Shown: positions 46,798-57,669 of the stretch, piece by piece
How the letters are laid out: the number at the start of each line of letters is the position of its first letter
Position numbering within the stretch: the first letter of the stretch is position 1
Source of the DNA: Gigaspora rosea
Lineage: Eukaryota; Glomeromycota; Glomeromycetes; Diversisporales; Gigasporaceae
DNA: 64,000 bases
Assembly: GCA_003550325.1 (NCBI GenBank)
Contig: QKWP01000100.1
Location: forward strand, 93,227-157,226
Direction of reading: 5' to 3'
Translations under genes and position numbers: made by a program
The notes under the pieces: model-generated
Told to the model about the DNA's origin: nothing
Seen by the model: the letters and a program-made list of their open reading frames with translations, nothing else
Database searches by the model: none

Positions 46798-48650
46798 AAG
46801 GAATAAAAGCATTAAAAGATGTACGTTACAAGAACACTAGATTGAAGATTGATTATTTCTCTGGTTATGAGATATTAATCTTGGATTAGAAGAAGGAAAA
46901 GCATTATCAGATGCACTTTACAAGAATACCACTCTGATATCCTTGAAAATTAATTGGGATTAGAAGATAAAGCATTGGCAAATGCACTACACAAAAACAA
47001 AATTCAAAAAAAATTTGTATCTTATTAGTTATAATGCCAGTAAAACAACAGTTTTTAGACAAGTGTCTTGATTATTAGTCTTTAAATTTTAGGATTGTTC
47101 TTAAATTTTAGGCTTTAAGGATATCGTAAAAAATTAATCCTTGTTTCTACTATCTGCTTTAGATATTGTTTTAATATTGTAATCTATAAATAAAAAAAAA
47201 AGATTCGTGTAAACTTTTGGATACGTGATGGGCTTAAAATTGTAAGCCGCAAAGCAAGCTCTAAATTCATTTATTATAACTTTGGCAATGTAATTTAAGA
47301 ATCGTAAAAGACATAAACTGAATTATACTGATGCTACATATGTAACTGGTTATTTTCTGACTTTATTAGCTACCGGTAGGTACTAGACATATGTTTAATG
47401 CTTAATAATACTATAATAAAGTTCATTTAAAAGCTAACTCATTAGTTTATCGGTATATCTAGCAGTATCTTGAAGTAGATAACATCGATAGCCACCACTC
47501 ACATCATTACACCCGATATTGTAATTTTGGGTATATTTTAGATAAAGCGATTAATATTCGACTTATCGTACACGTAAATCTGCTATTAGTTCATAAATAA
47601 ACATTTGGTGAATGCTGTAAATTACCGTAATTTTGCGAGAAGTTCAAATAATCTAGTTTTCTTGCGTAATTTTTATGATTTGTAATTTCAGTGATCAAAA
47701 GTTTCGGTAATTGAGGAGATACAAACCAAATTTTGTAATGATGCTGGTCGAACTTTTATAAACCTGGCACTTTATAACGTGATTTGAAATGAAAATTACA
47801 TAAAATTTGATTTATTGGGACTTACGTACGTAAAATTACAAGTATTGTAAGATTGTAACATAACCCTATATGAATTAAACCTCTAAAAATATTATACCAA
47901 CATTGAGCATAATTTTTTTTTATTCGTATAATATGTAGTTTTTTTTTATTTTAATTTTTTTTTCTTTAATATAAATAAAAATATTTTTTTTTTACTTACT
48001 TTTCTGTTGCCATTCCGCCAACAAATTTTTATAAAATAATATTTTAACTCACATTCGATCAACGATAATTGGATGTTATTGAACCAAAGCCTTATCTCAA
48101 TAAATCAATCTCAGAATGCAGGGTTTGTAATTTATATAAAATATAGATCTATTTAAATCTGATTGCATAAAATATTCACCACACAAAAATTATATCATAT
48201 GGACTTTTCCGTCTAAACTCTTTATTATAATATAGGATAAAATACAGAAGATATATATGATTTATCTTCGATTTTTCTACGATTAATATATCCTGATGCT
48301 TTCTTGGTTCTCTTCTGCCCTTTTTTATTTTGTTTGTCATACGTTTTTCTCTAGATGGCGATATTTACGGATTCTATAATGTTCCGTCTTGCAAATTACT
48401 CACAATACATTGAGAAGGCTTTTCTGTAATATCCATAAGGTCTCACCTGTCTCATTCCATTCTCTAGTATATGTGAGCTTTACTCATGAATCTTCTGAAT
48501 ATTTGTCTATAAAGTCTATTGCGAATTCATGGAATTAAGTCTGGAAGAATGCGATCATATTACGTGCCAGTTTTTGTTGTATCAATAATTTTTTTTTTTT
48601 TTTAAAAAAAAAAAAACAGCTTAATATCAAGTATTTTGTCGAAAAGATCA
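46798..48650. repeat. 3' flank of LRR copy 2, inverted duplicate of 18500-20560, with relic Q
   Basis: It matches the complement of the flank downstream of copy 1 but lacks the TA-inserting MITE (empty site near 47335). The minus-strand relic gene Q lies at about 48240-48650, with the FHEFAIDFIDKYSEDS and REWNETGET peptides still readable. Confidence 0.72.
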
Positions 48651-48681
48651 TCGTGAGAATATAATTCAGCTAGTTCGAATT

Positions 48682-49805
48682 CACTTTTTTGTACACCCAT
48701 TAATTCCCACTGAAAATCGTTCAAAAGCATCCAATTTACAAGAAATCTGGATAAATTGCATCAAGGAACAGCATAATTATTGTAAAGACAATAATCTGCC
48801 TCACGTTTGGGCTTACCTATGGAATGAGTGGTATCAACCAGAACGATGGAAATTATAGGCTCGTTTGGCAACAACACATATCAATATTCTGCGGTCCTCT
48901 ATTACAGTTGAAAGTCATTGGAAAATCATCAAGCATAATTACCTTTCTGAATATAATCATGCTCGTTTGGACTTATTAGCGTATATTATAGTAACACGAG
49001 TTATACCTGGGTTAGTTGATCAGCTTCAACAATTACGAGATGGTAGAATTATAACACGTTGGCGTTCTGATCTTAGAACAGAATGGTACCAACTTACAAA
49101 AAAAATAATTCAACCAAACCCGCAACGAATTACTGACACAAACAAATGGATTTGCTCATACCTTAGTTTTTTGTTTAGCAGATTTTTTATCTGTAAACAT
49201 TTAGTTTAAAAAATACATCTGATTCCAATTGGGTTCTTTAAGAAGGTATATTTACTTTAATTTACTTTAATTTACTATATTTGTATTAAATTCAATTACT
49301 AAGTTAAATATTTAGGTTCATCGTCAGGAATTTTATCCCTTTTTGTGTTTTACCGAAGAAAAGAATCTTTTTAAAGACTTGCCAGTAAATCTTTTTCATG
49401 TACTCTTAAATAAACCAACAATTGAAGCTTCAATTACTACTCAGGACGAAATACTACCCCAAGATGATATACTACCCCAGGACGATATACTATCCCAAGA
49501 CAATATACTATCCCAGGATAATATATTACTCCAAGACGATATATTACTTCAAGAAGATACATTTTTCTCAGGATATTATTATTGAAAATAAAAATGTACA
49601 ATATAAAAAAAATGAACTTTATTTATTATTGGATCGTGTTAAAAATATTATTCATAAAAACACTCAAACGCCGAATGCAGAACAATGGATTGAATCTATT
49701 GACAAAAATTCAATGCTTTGCGAAAAATGGTGAATGATTGTGAACGATTTGATAGAAAAAGAAAACTACCAAATACTTGGGAAGGTCATAACCACAATAC
49801 ATTCT
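48682..49805 (+). pseudogene. MULE transposase C-terminal relic with SWIM zinc finger
   Basis: One frame reads NLPHVWAYLWNEWYQPERWKL, a TAG stop (48857-48859) where a Trp is expected, then ARLATTHINILRSSITVES, HWKIIKHNYLSEYNHARLDL and ITRWRSDLRTEWYQL. The SWIM-like end is KWICSYLSFLFSRFFICKHLV. SWIM zinc fingers are CxC...CxH; here the second Cys is Tyr. Further frames follow with HRQEFYPFLCFTEEK, an acidic hexapeptide repeat, ENKNVQYKKNELYLLLD, and finally ERFDRKRKLPNTWEGHNH. This matches the C-terminal part of MULE-type transposases common in Glomeromycotina (my recognition). The catalytic domain is missing upstream. It is dead: stop, lost Cys and frameshifts. Confidence 0.72.
49452..49560 (+). 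repeat. 18-bp coding tandem repeat (QDDILP)
   Basis: Six units of an 18-bp repeat (CAAGAYGATATACTACCC type) keep the frame and encode QDDILP, QDDILS, QDNILS, QDNILL and QDDILL, ending at QEDTFF. It lies in the acidic tail of the MULE relic. Confidence 0.85.
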
Positions 49806-50144
49806 GGATTTAGTAATAAAATAATTTAGTAATGTACAAATAAAATTGTTATAATTTAAAATCTTCAATTAAATTAAGTCCTTTGTTGAGATTAGGGTTA
49901 GGGTGAAGCTGCTAAAGGTCCCTTTTTGCGAGATTTTAATAAAAAAATGCTGAAGCGGAGGTGACAGCCGTAGCAAAAGCATAAGCTATCCTTTGCGAAG
50001 CAAAGAATAACAAATTACTATTCTCGATATGTTTATCGTTCATATATCGGAAAATCTCGTGATATTTAATATCGCAAAGTCCCGTGAATATCAGTCACGT
50101 GATCTGCAAAATTTTTTTGACTGGTGTTTTAAATGCTGTTTTGA
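49806..50144. other. Intergenic, nothing recognised
   Basis: A short GC-richer patch (49905-50100) carries TCTCGTGATATT and AGTCACGTGATC words resembling other small elements in the window, but no clear ends are seen. Confidence 0.45.
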
Positions 50145-50288
50145 TCGCAAATCTTACATTTTTGATACCGAACTGCATATACACATGTGATAAGGCAAAT
50201 TTCTATTTTTAGAATTCATGCTAGTTGACAGAAAAGTCAACTAATCGAAAAATGTGGCCAAGCACTGTGGCACCCGCATGACCGCAGG
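50145..50288. mobile_element. DIRS terminus fragment with its flank
   Basis: The segment 50217-50288 is the complement of 30840-30911, the outer end of repeat A of the DIRS element. The 70 bases before it (ATCTTACATTTTTGATACCG and TTCTATTTTTAGAATTC) match the flank at 29590-29716 on the other side of the DIRS element. Confidence 0.7.
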
Positions 50289-50817
50289 TAGAGCTTGTAC
50301 CCGTATAAGTGTTACCCGGGTAACCCGGTTAACACCTGTCAACCGGGTCATAGCTATCGTTAACCGGGTGACCCGAATTAATTATCTAAGCATGATAATG
50401 TGACGTACAAACGTATGTACAGTACGTATGTCCGTTGGGAGTGAGGTCATTTTAAATTTTATTATTTAAACCCAGTTTATTTTCCGACGGCCTCTAGCCG
50501 TTTGAGAATAAACTGATTATGTTACAGCTATTATCATGATTCTCGGGGCACCTGACATAAAAATTAATAAATTTATCAGTTACCATTATCATTATACGTA
50601 GTTTTTTAAAAAAATGCATATAAGAGAATTTATGATTTTGCATCAATCAATCAAAAAAACGGTTTACCCGGATTATTAAGATGACCCAGTTTATAATGTT
50701 GTAAACGGTGAGTAACCCGGAGCTTAAATTTTTTAACGGGTGCAACCTCTAAAAAAATTACATACCCTTAAGAGCTACCTCAATTTTGCATTAGCCAATC
50801 AAACAAACCGGGTCAAC
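50289..50817. mobile_element. CCGGGT-rich element, copy 2, truncated at the N
   Basis: This is the complement of about 37130-37665, nearly identical. It starts TAGAGCTTGTACCCG and ends abruptly in CCGGGTCAAC at the ambiguous base. Confidence 0.75.
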
Positions 50818-50818
50818 N
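50818..50818. other. Single ambiguous base, likely contig join
   Basis: It is the only N in the window. To its left is a truncated mobile element; to its right a sequence identical to the inside of the copy 4 LRR array. An open frame crossing it is therefore artificial. Confidence 0.9.
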
Positions 50819-53403
50819 TTCTGACAAAGGTTCAAAGAAGTCAATGTAGTGTTCTTGCAAAGCGCATTTGCTAATGTTTTTCCTTCTTCTGATCCAAGAT
50901 TATTAAAACTAAGATTCAAAGAAATCAGAGTGGTGTTCTTGCAAAGTGCATCTGCTAGTGCTTTTCCTCCCTCTGATCCAAGATTATTAAAACCAAGATC
51001 CAACGAAGTCAATGCGGTATTTTTGCAAAGTGCATCAGCTAATGCTTTTACTCCTTCTAATCCAAGTTTGTTAAAGCTAATATTCAGAAAAGTCAATGCG
51101 GTGTTCTTGCAAAGAGCATTTGCTAATGCTTTTCCTCCTTCAGATCCGAGATTATTATTCCAAAGTTCCAAAGAAGTTAGCGTAGTGTTCATGCAAAGGG
51201 CATTTGCTAATGCCTTTCCTCCTTCTGATCCAAGTTTATTTTCCCAAAGATCCAAAGAAGTCCGCGTGGCATTCTTGCGAAGTATATCTGTTAATGCTTT
51301 TCCTCCTTCTGATCCAAGATTCAAAGAAGTCAGCGTGGTATTCTTGCAAAGTGCATTTGCTAATGCTTTTCCTTCTTCTAATCCAAGATTATTATATTGA
51401 AGGTTCAAAGAAGTCAGCGTGGCATTCTTGCAAAGTGCAATTGCTAATGCTTTTCCTCCTTCTGATCCAAGATTATTAAAACCAAGATTCAGAGAAGTCA
51501 GCGTGGCATTCTTGTAAAGGGCATTTGCTAATGCTTTTCCTCCTTCCGATCCAAGATTATTATCCCCAAGTTCCAAAGAAGTCAGCGTGGAGTTCTTGCA
51601 AAGTGCATCTGTCAATGCTTTTCCTCCTTCTGATCCAAGATTATTATTCCCAAGTTCCAAATAAGTCAGCGTGGAGTTCTTGCAAAGTGCATCTGCCAAT
51701 GCTTTTCCTCCTTCGGATCCGAGATTATTCAGATAAAGATTCAGAGAAGTAAGCGTAGTGTTCTTGCAAAGTGCCTTTATTAACTCGTTTAATTTTTCTA
51801 ATCCACATCGATTCCAAGAAAGATCCCAGGTTGAAGCACTTTTTTGATCTTCAGCACTGTGATGACTGTTTTTGATAATTTCCTCGTAAAGTTCTAATGC
51901 TTTGAGAAATTTTCCTTGATTAAAATATTCACGTGCCTCCTTTCTCATATTCTCAAGATTGTTATAGTCTTGCGATGAAATGGTTGAATTAATTGTATGG
52001 GGTAAATAAAGTGGATATAAAGTTGTAATTTCAAATGGATTTACATGTATGTTTGTATTATCTTGATAACTTGAGAAAGTTTCGTCATTTTGAGATGATA
52101 ATTCAATGGAATAATGTCGATCCAAAGCTGTTCCATGATTATTTAAAATACTTGCATTATTTGGCTCGATTTCTAATAAATTATTTAAATCCGTAGGTGA
52201 TTCTAATGTGTGATCTGGTTCTATGTTGAATAATTGCATAACTACTTCTTGTAATGTTATGGAATTATATATTATTGGATCTTGTATTATAAAGGAATTC
52301 TGTGGATGAATGATTTCTAAATCGTGAATGCTTATATTTTGATTGCAATTAACAATCAACGATTTTAAATTAGAAACAATGAATTGAATTTCTGGGCGAC
52401 TGTTAGGCTCATTACACAGACAATCTATCATTGATAAATACAGAACCTGTTATTAAACTTCATAAAAAATCATCCAAATGAAATCGTAAAAAAATTTACC
52501 TTTATAGATCTTAATATATTTATCTATTGGGCCGACAACATTTTCGGCAAATGGAACAGTATATACATCAGATTTTTTATAAATTCCGATATATTGATAT
52601 TTAACAGCTTGTCCTTTTAATCTATTTGGAAGCCCATAATCTGCAAGTTTTATATTGTTATTATGCATATATATATTTTCCAAATGCTATTGGAATAGTA
52701 TTTTAATTTTATAACAAATTAAAAAAAAAAAAAAGAATTTAAAATTACAGTACTGATATTCTAAACACTACCAATCCAAGATTAACTATCCCTTTGGCAT
52801 GCAAGTATTTAACAGCATTTGCAATTTGCAATGAGAATTTAATCATATCATTCCATGAGAGGTGTTGTGAATTTTCATGTAAATATGTTCTCAAAGTTCC
52901 ACCGTTGACGTCCTCATAAACCGGCATGTAAGGTATAATACTTGGGTCTCCTTTATATACATTAATATATATATATATATAATGGTTAACGTAACATTCA
53001 CATTATAAGTAAAGAAGCGAGGATATGTATTATTCTGCCTTCTTGTCTAGTAACACCATTAAAACGTATAATGTTAGGGTGTATATCAACTCCATGATAC
53101 AACTTAAGCTATACATACGTATGATCATTTAATGATGTATTTGTAATATTTAAAATATAATAACATATTATTTGATGTGACGTAAAAAATTGCCTCGCAA
53201 ATGACTTCATTATAGTTAGATAATTATTTTCGAATGATTTTAATATAACGGTAATTTTATTTTTAAAAACAGCACAATACACTTCTGTGAATTCCTCGTT
53301 TTTAATTAATTCAATGAACCTAAACAAGTATAATCATAATAATGAATGTTTTTCTCAATAATGTATTTTTTGAAATTGTTGAAATTTGTTGCTTGTTGCA
53401 CTC
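50819..53403 (-). pseudogene. Pseudokinase-TPR-LRR gene, copy 3 (partial, broken)
   Basis: Exon equivalents: about 53190-53403, 53039-53108, 52772-52950, 52500-52686 and 50819-52446. Exon 1 has several indels (after SNKFQQFQK, near LFRFIELIK, and at the end). Exon 2 has GC instead of GT at its donor. Exon 4 lacks 33 bp in frame (GNLMQEMYNNI missing). The HRD position again reads NLG. The long exon is open, with the TPR-like pair and about eleven LRRs, until the N at 50818 cuts it. From about 52400 to 50819 it is nearly identical to copy 4: I find one base difference (TAAAG versus TGAAG in the first LRR, near 51737). This copy cannot make the full protein. Confidence 0.8.
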
Positions 53404-53774
53404 ATTTTTTACGGAAGGCCTAGTAGGAATGAAATTAATATTCTTATTAAAGATTAAGAATTGATAGGAACATTTTATTTTAGTATCCTGTCACGGTTTA
53501 AACTTAATTGTATTATCTGTTGCACTATCGCAAGATGATAAATAAGTAAATTAATTATTGTTTTTATTATTTAATTATTGTTTATTACGATTGGTAAACT
53601 TGCTTTACGCCTTATAGTTTTAAGCCTATCACGTATTCAAAAGTTTACACGAATCTTTTTTTTTTTTTATTGATTACAATATCAAAGCAGATAGAGAAAC
53701 AAGGAATAGGTTTTTACGATATTCTTAAAGTCTATTTAAGAATAATCAGTCTAAAGTAGGGTTTAAGAAGAATT
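53404..53774. other. Junction between tandem copies 3 and 4
   Basis: The segment 53404-53600 is the upstream region of copy 3 (shared with copy 2); 53605-53760 is 3' flank of copy 4 (matching 20360-20480 downstream of copy 1). No separate gene is present. Confidence 0.65.
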
Positions 53775-53930
53775 AACCCAGTGATCACACAAGACGATCA
53801 TTCGGGCTAAGTTAGGGTTAGTTTAAAGTTAAGTTAAGGACAAGTCTTTTTAATTCTGGTAAACAAGTATGTTTATCAGATCGTCGATCACTGGGTTACG
53901 TAACTGTTTTAAAGTGTCCCAGTCTAAAAA
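53775..53930. repeat. Short inverted-repeat element (ACCCAGTGATC ends)
   Basis: AACCCAGTGATC and GACGATC pair with GATCGTCGATCACTGGGTT at the other end. The flanking TTTTAAAGTGTCCC resembles the end of the nested MITE at 24371-24653, so the two may be related. Confidence 0.55.
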
Positions 53931-54019
53931 CCCGCCATTTCACTAATATTAGACTAATAAGGCCCAAAATTTTTTTTTAGTGCATTTTCTAATGCTTTGT
54001 CTTCTAATCCCAGATTTGC

Positions 54020-56876
54020 TCAACGAAATGCCAAGAATGTCAGATTGGTGTTCTTGCAATGTGTATCTTCTAATGCTTTTCTTACTTCTGGTCCAAGATT
54101 ATTATTACGAAGATCTAAAGAAGTCAACTTAATGTTCATGCAAAGAGCATCTGCAAATGCTTTTCCTCCTTCTGATCCAATATTATTATCCCAAAGATTC
54201 AAAGAAGTCAATGTAGTGTTCTTGCTAAGTGCGTCTGCTAATGCTTTGCCTCCTTCTGATCCAAGATTATTCTGACAAAGGTTCAAAGAAGTCAATGTAG
54301 TGTTCTTGCAAAGCGCATTTGCTAATGTTTTTCCTTCTTCTGATCCAAGATTATTAAAACTAAGATTCAAAGAAATCAGAGTGGTGTTCTTGCAAAGTGC
54401 ATCTGCTAGTGCTTTTCCTCCCTCTGATCCAAGATTATTAAAACCAAGATCCAACGAAGTCAATGCGGTATTTTTGCAAAGTGCATCAGCTAATGCTTTT
54501 ACTCCTTCTAATCCAAGTTTGTTAAAGCTAATATTCAGAAAAGTCAATGCGGTGTTCTTGCAAAGAGCATTTGCTAATGCTTTTCCTCCTTCAGATCCGA
54601 GATTATTATTCCAAAGTTCCAAAGAAGTTAGCGTAGTGTTCATGCAAAGGGCATTTGCTAATGCCTTTCCTCCTTCTGATCCAAGTTTATTTTCCCAAAG
54701 ATCCAAAGAAGTCCGCGTGGCATTCTTGCGAAGTATATCTGTTAATGCTTTTCCTCCTTCTGATCCAAGATTCAAAGAAGTCAGCGTGGTATTCTTGCAA
54801 AGTGCATTTGCTAATGCTTTTCCTTCTTCTAATCCAAGATTATTATATTGAAGGTTCAAAGAAGTCAGCGTGGCATTCTTGCAAAGTGCAATTGCTAATG
54901 CTTTTCCTCCTTCTGATCCAAGATTATTAAAACCAAGATTCAGAGAAGTCAGCGTGGCATTCTTGTAAAGGGCATTTGCTAATGCTTTTCCTCCTTCCGA
55001 TCCAAGATTATTATCCCCAAGTTCCAAAGAAGTCAGCGTGGAGTTCTTGCAAAGTGCATCTGTCAATGCTTTTCCTCCTTCTGATCCAAGATTATTATTC
55101 CCAAGTTCCAAATAAGTCAGCGTGGAGTTCTTGCAAAGTGCATCTGCCAATGCTTTTCCTCCTTCGGATCCGAGATTATTCAGATGAAGATTCAGAGAAG
55201 TAAGCGTAGTGTTCTTGCAAAGTGCCTTTATTAACTCGTTTAATTTTTCTAATCCACATCGATTCCAAGAAAGATCCCAGGTTGAAGCACTTTTTTGATC
55301 TTCAGCACTGTGATGACTGTTTTTGATAATTTCCTCGTAAAGTTCTAATGCTTTGAGAAATTTTCCTTGATTAAAATATTCACGTGCCTCCTTTCTCATA
55401 TTCTCAAGATTGTTATAGTCTTGCGATGAAATGGTTGAATTAATTGTATGGGGTAAATAAAGTGGATATAAAGTTGTAATTTCAAATGGATTTACATGTA
55501 TGTTTGTATTATCTTGATAACTTGAGAAAGTTTCGTCATTTTGAGATGATAATTCAATGGAATAATGTCGATCCAAAGCTGTTCCATGATTATTTAAAAT
55601 ACTTGCATTATTTGGCTCGATTTCTAATAAATTATTTAAATCCGTAGGTGATTCTAATGTGTGATCTGGTTCTATGTTGAATAATTGCATAACTACTTCT
55701 TGTAATGTTATGGAATTATATATTATTGGATCTTGTATTATAAAGGAATTCTGTGGATGAATGATTTCTAAATCGTGAATGCTTATATTTTGATTGCAAT
55801 TAACAATCAACGATTTTAAATTAGAAACAATGAGCTGAATTTCTGGGCGACCATTAGGCTCATTTTGCAGACAATCTATCATTAGTAAATTACAAGACCT
55901 GTTATCAAAACGTCATAAAACATCATATAAATGAATTCGTCAAAAAAATTTATACCTTTATAGATCTTAATATATTTATCTATAGGACCGACAACATTTT
56001 CGGTAAATAGAATATTATTGTACATTTCTTGCATAAGGATGCCAACAGTATATACATCAGATTTTTTATAAAATTCGAGATATTGATACTTAACAGCTTG
56101 CTCTTTTAATCTATTTGAAAGCCCATAATCTGCAAGTTTTATATTTTTATTATGCATAAATATATTTTCCGAATGCTATTGGAAATAGTATTTTAATTTA
56201 ATAACAAATTAAAAAAAAAAAGAATTTAAAATTACAGTGCTGATATTCTAAATATTACCAATCCAAGATTAACTATCCCTTTAGCATGCAAGTATCTAAC
56301 AGCATTGGCAATTTGCAATGAGAATTTAATCATATCATTCCATGAGAGGTATTGTGAATTTTCATGTAAATATGATCTCAAAGTTCCACCATTGACGTCC
56401 TCATAAATCAGCATGTAAGGTATAATTCTTGGATCTCCATCAAATATATATATATAATGGTTAACATAAAATTTTATATTATAAGAAAAGAAACGAAGAT
56501 ATGTATATTCTACCTTCTTGTCTAGTAACACCATTAAAACGTATAATGTTAGGGTGTATATCCACGCCATGATATAACTTAAGCTATACATACGTATGAT
56601 GATTTAATGTATTTATTCGTTATAATAACATATGTTTAAATTGATGTGACGTAAAAAAAATACCTCGTTAATGACTTCATTAATAGTTAGCTCATTATTT
56701 TCGAATGATTTTAATGTAACAGTAATTTTATTTTTAAAAACAGCACGATATACTCTTGTAAACTCCTCGTTTTTAATTAATTCATCGATCCTAAAACGTG
56801 TATAATCATAACAATTAATATTTTTCTCAATAATATATTTTTGAAGTTGTTGAAATTTGTTGCTTGTTGCACTCAT
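54020..56876 (-). CDS. Pseudokinase-TPR-LRR protein, copy 4 (longest LRR array, splice site damaged)
   Basis: Minus-strand exons by analogy: 56664-56876, 56514-56583, 56259-56437, 55956-56175, 54020-55898. All keep the sizes of copy 1 (213, 70, 179, 220). The kinase part carries the same losses (IKNEEFTRVY; GIVNLGL; DYG). The acceptor before exon 3 is TG instead of AG (GATG/GAGATCC), so normal splicing is doubtful. The long exon is fully open for 620 codons from MIDCLQNEPNGRPEI: linker, TPR-like pair (NQGKFLKALELYEEIIKN) and 14 LRRs, one of them five residues short, then a diverged last unit and stop. As in the other copies, the exon 4/5 phase does not close. The LRR part may be translated alone. 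Confidence 0.65.
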
Positions 56877-57087
56877 TTTTTACAGAGGCCCGGTAGGAAT
56901 GAAATTTTTTAATCTCAAAAATTGTTCAGAATAGCATTTTATTTTTAGCATCCTGCACGGCAGTTCAGCCACATTGCAGAAAACTTGAATCTTCGTTACA
57001 GTATTCAACATTTGATAAAATCGGATGTACGTATTACAGAACCCCCTAAAAAAGTTACTAGCAATTTATTTACTTGGTAACAATGAT

Positions 57088-57666
57088 GACGATTATTATT
57101 GTTATATTAATATTCATAATGTCGTGCCTGAAGTTGACGCTGCCTGAAGTTATAACTTCAGGTTTCTGAAATTGCTGTACCAATATTTAAACATATAGCC
57201 TGGTGCATTTTTATATAACAAATGATTGGAATTGAGACCGCAGGTAATTTTAGGCAAGTGTAATAATTTCAAGTGTTTGAAGTTGCAACTTCAAGCAAAT
57301 GCTAACTTCAGGCACGACAATAATATACCAATTATAATCTGTAAAAATGTCAAGTAAAATATTCAATATTGCAAAAGTTTTGCAATATTGAATATTTTAC
57401 TTGACATTTTTACAGATTATAATTGGTATATTATTGTCGTGCCTGAAGTTAGCATTTGCTTGAAGTTGCAACTTCAAACACTTGAAATTATTACACTTGC
57501 CTAAAATTACCTGCGGTCTCAATTCCAATCATTTGTTATATAAAAATGTACCAGCCTATATGTTTAAATATTGGTACAGCAATTTCAGACACCTGAAGTT
57601 ATAACTTCAGGCAGCGTCAACTTCAGGCACGACATTATGAATATTAATATAACAATATTAATCGTC
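57088..57666. repeat. Near-perfect 579-bp palindrome
   Basis: From GACGATT to AATCGTC the two halves are complements with only a handful of differences, meeting at GCAAAAGTTTTGC (about 57377) with essentially no loop. The arms contain GAAGTTATAACTTC and TGAAGTTGCAACTTCAA, themselves palindromic. Similar GAAGTTGC words occur in repeat P. The homologous interval near copy 1 (23580-23700) lacks it. Confidence 0.88.
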
Positions 57667-57669
57667 TAG

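Noticed and set aside
50791-50830. Reading frame of copy 3 continuing across the N into VDPVCLIG
   Set aside because: It joins LRR sequence to the end of an unrelated mobile element through an ambiguous base; a contig join is the simpler explanation.
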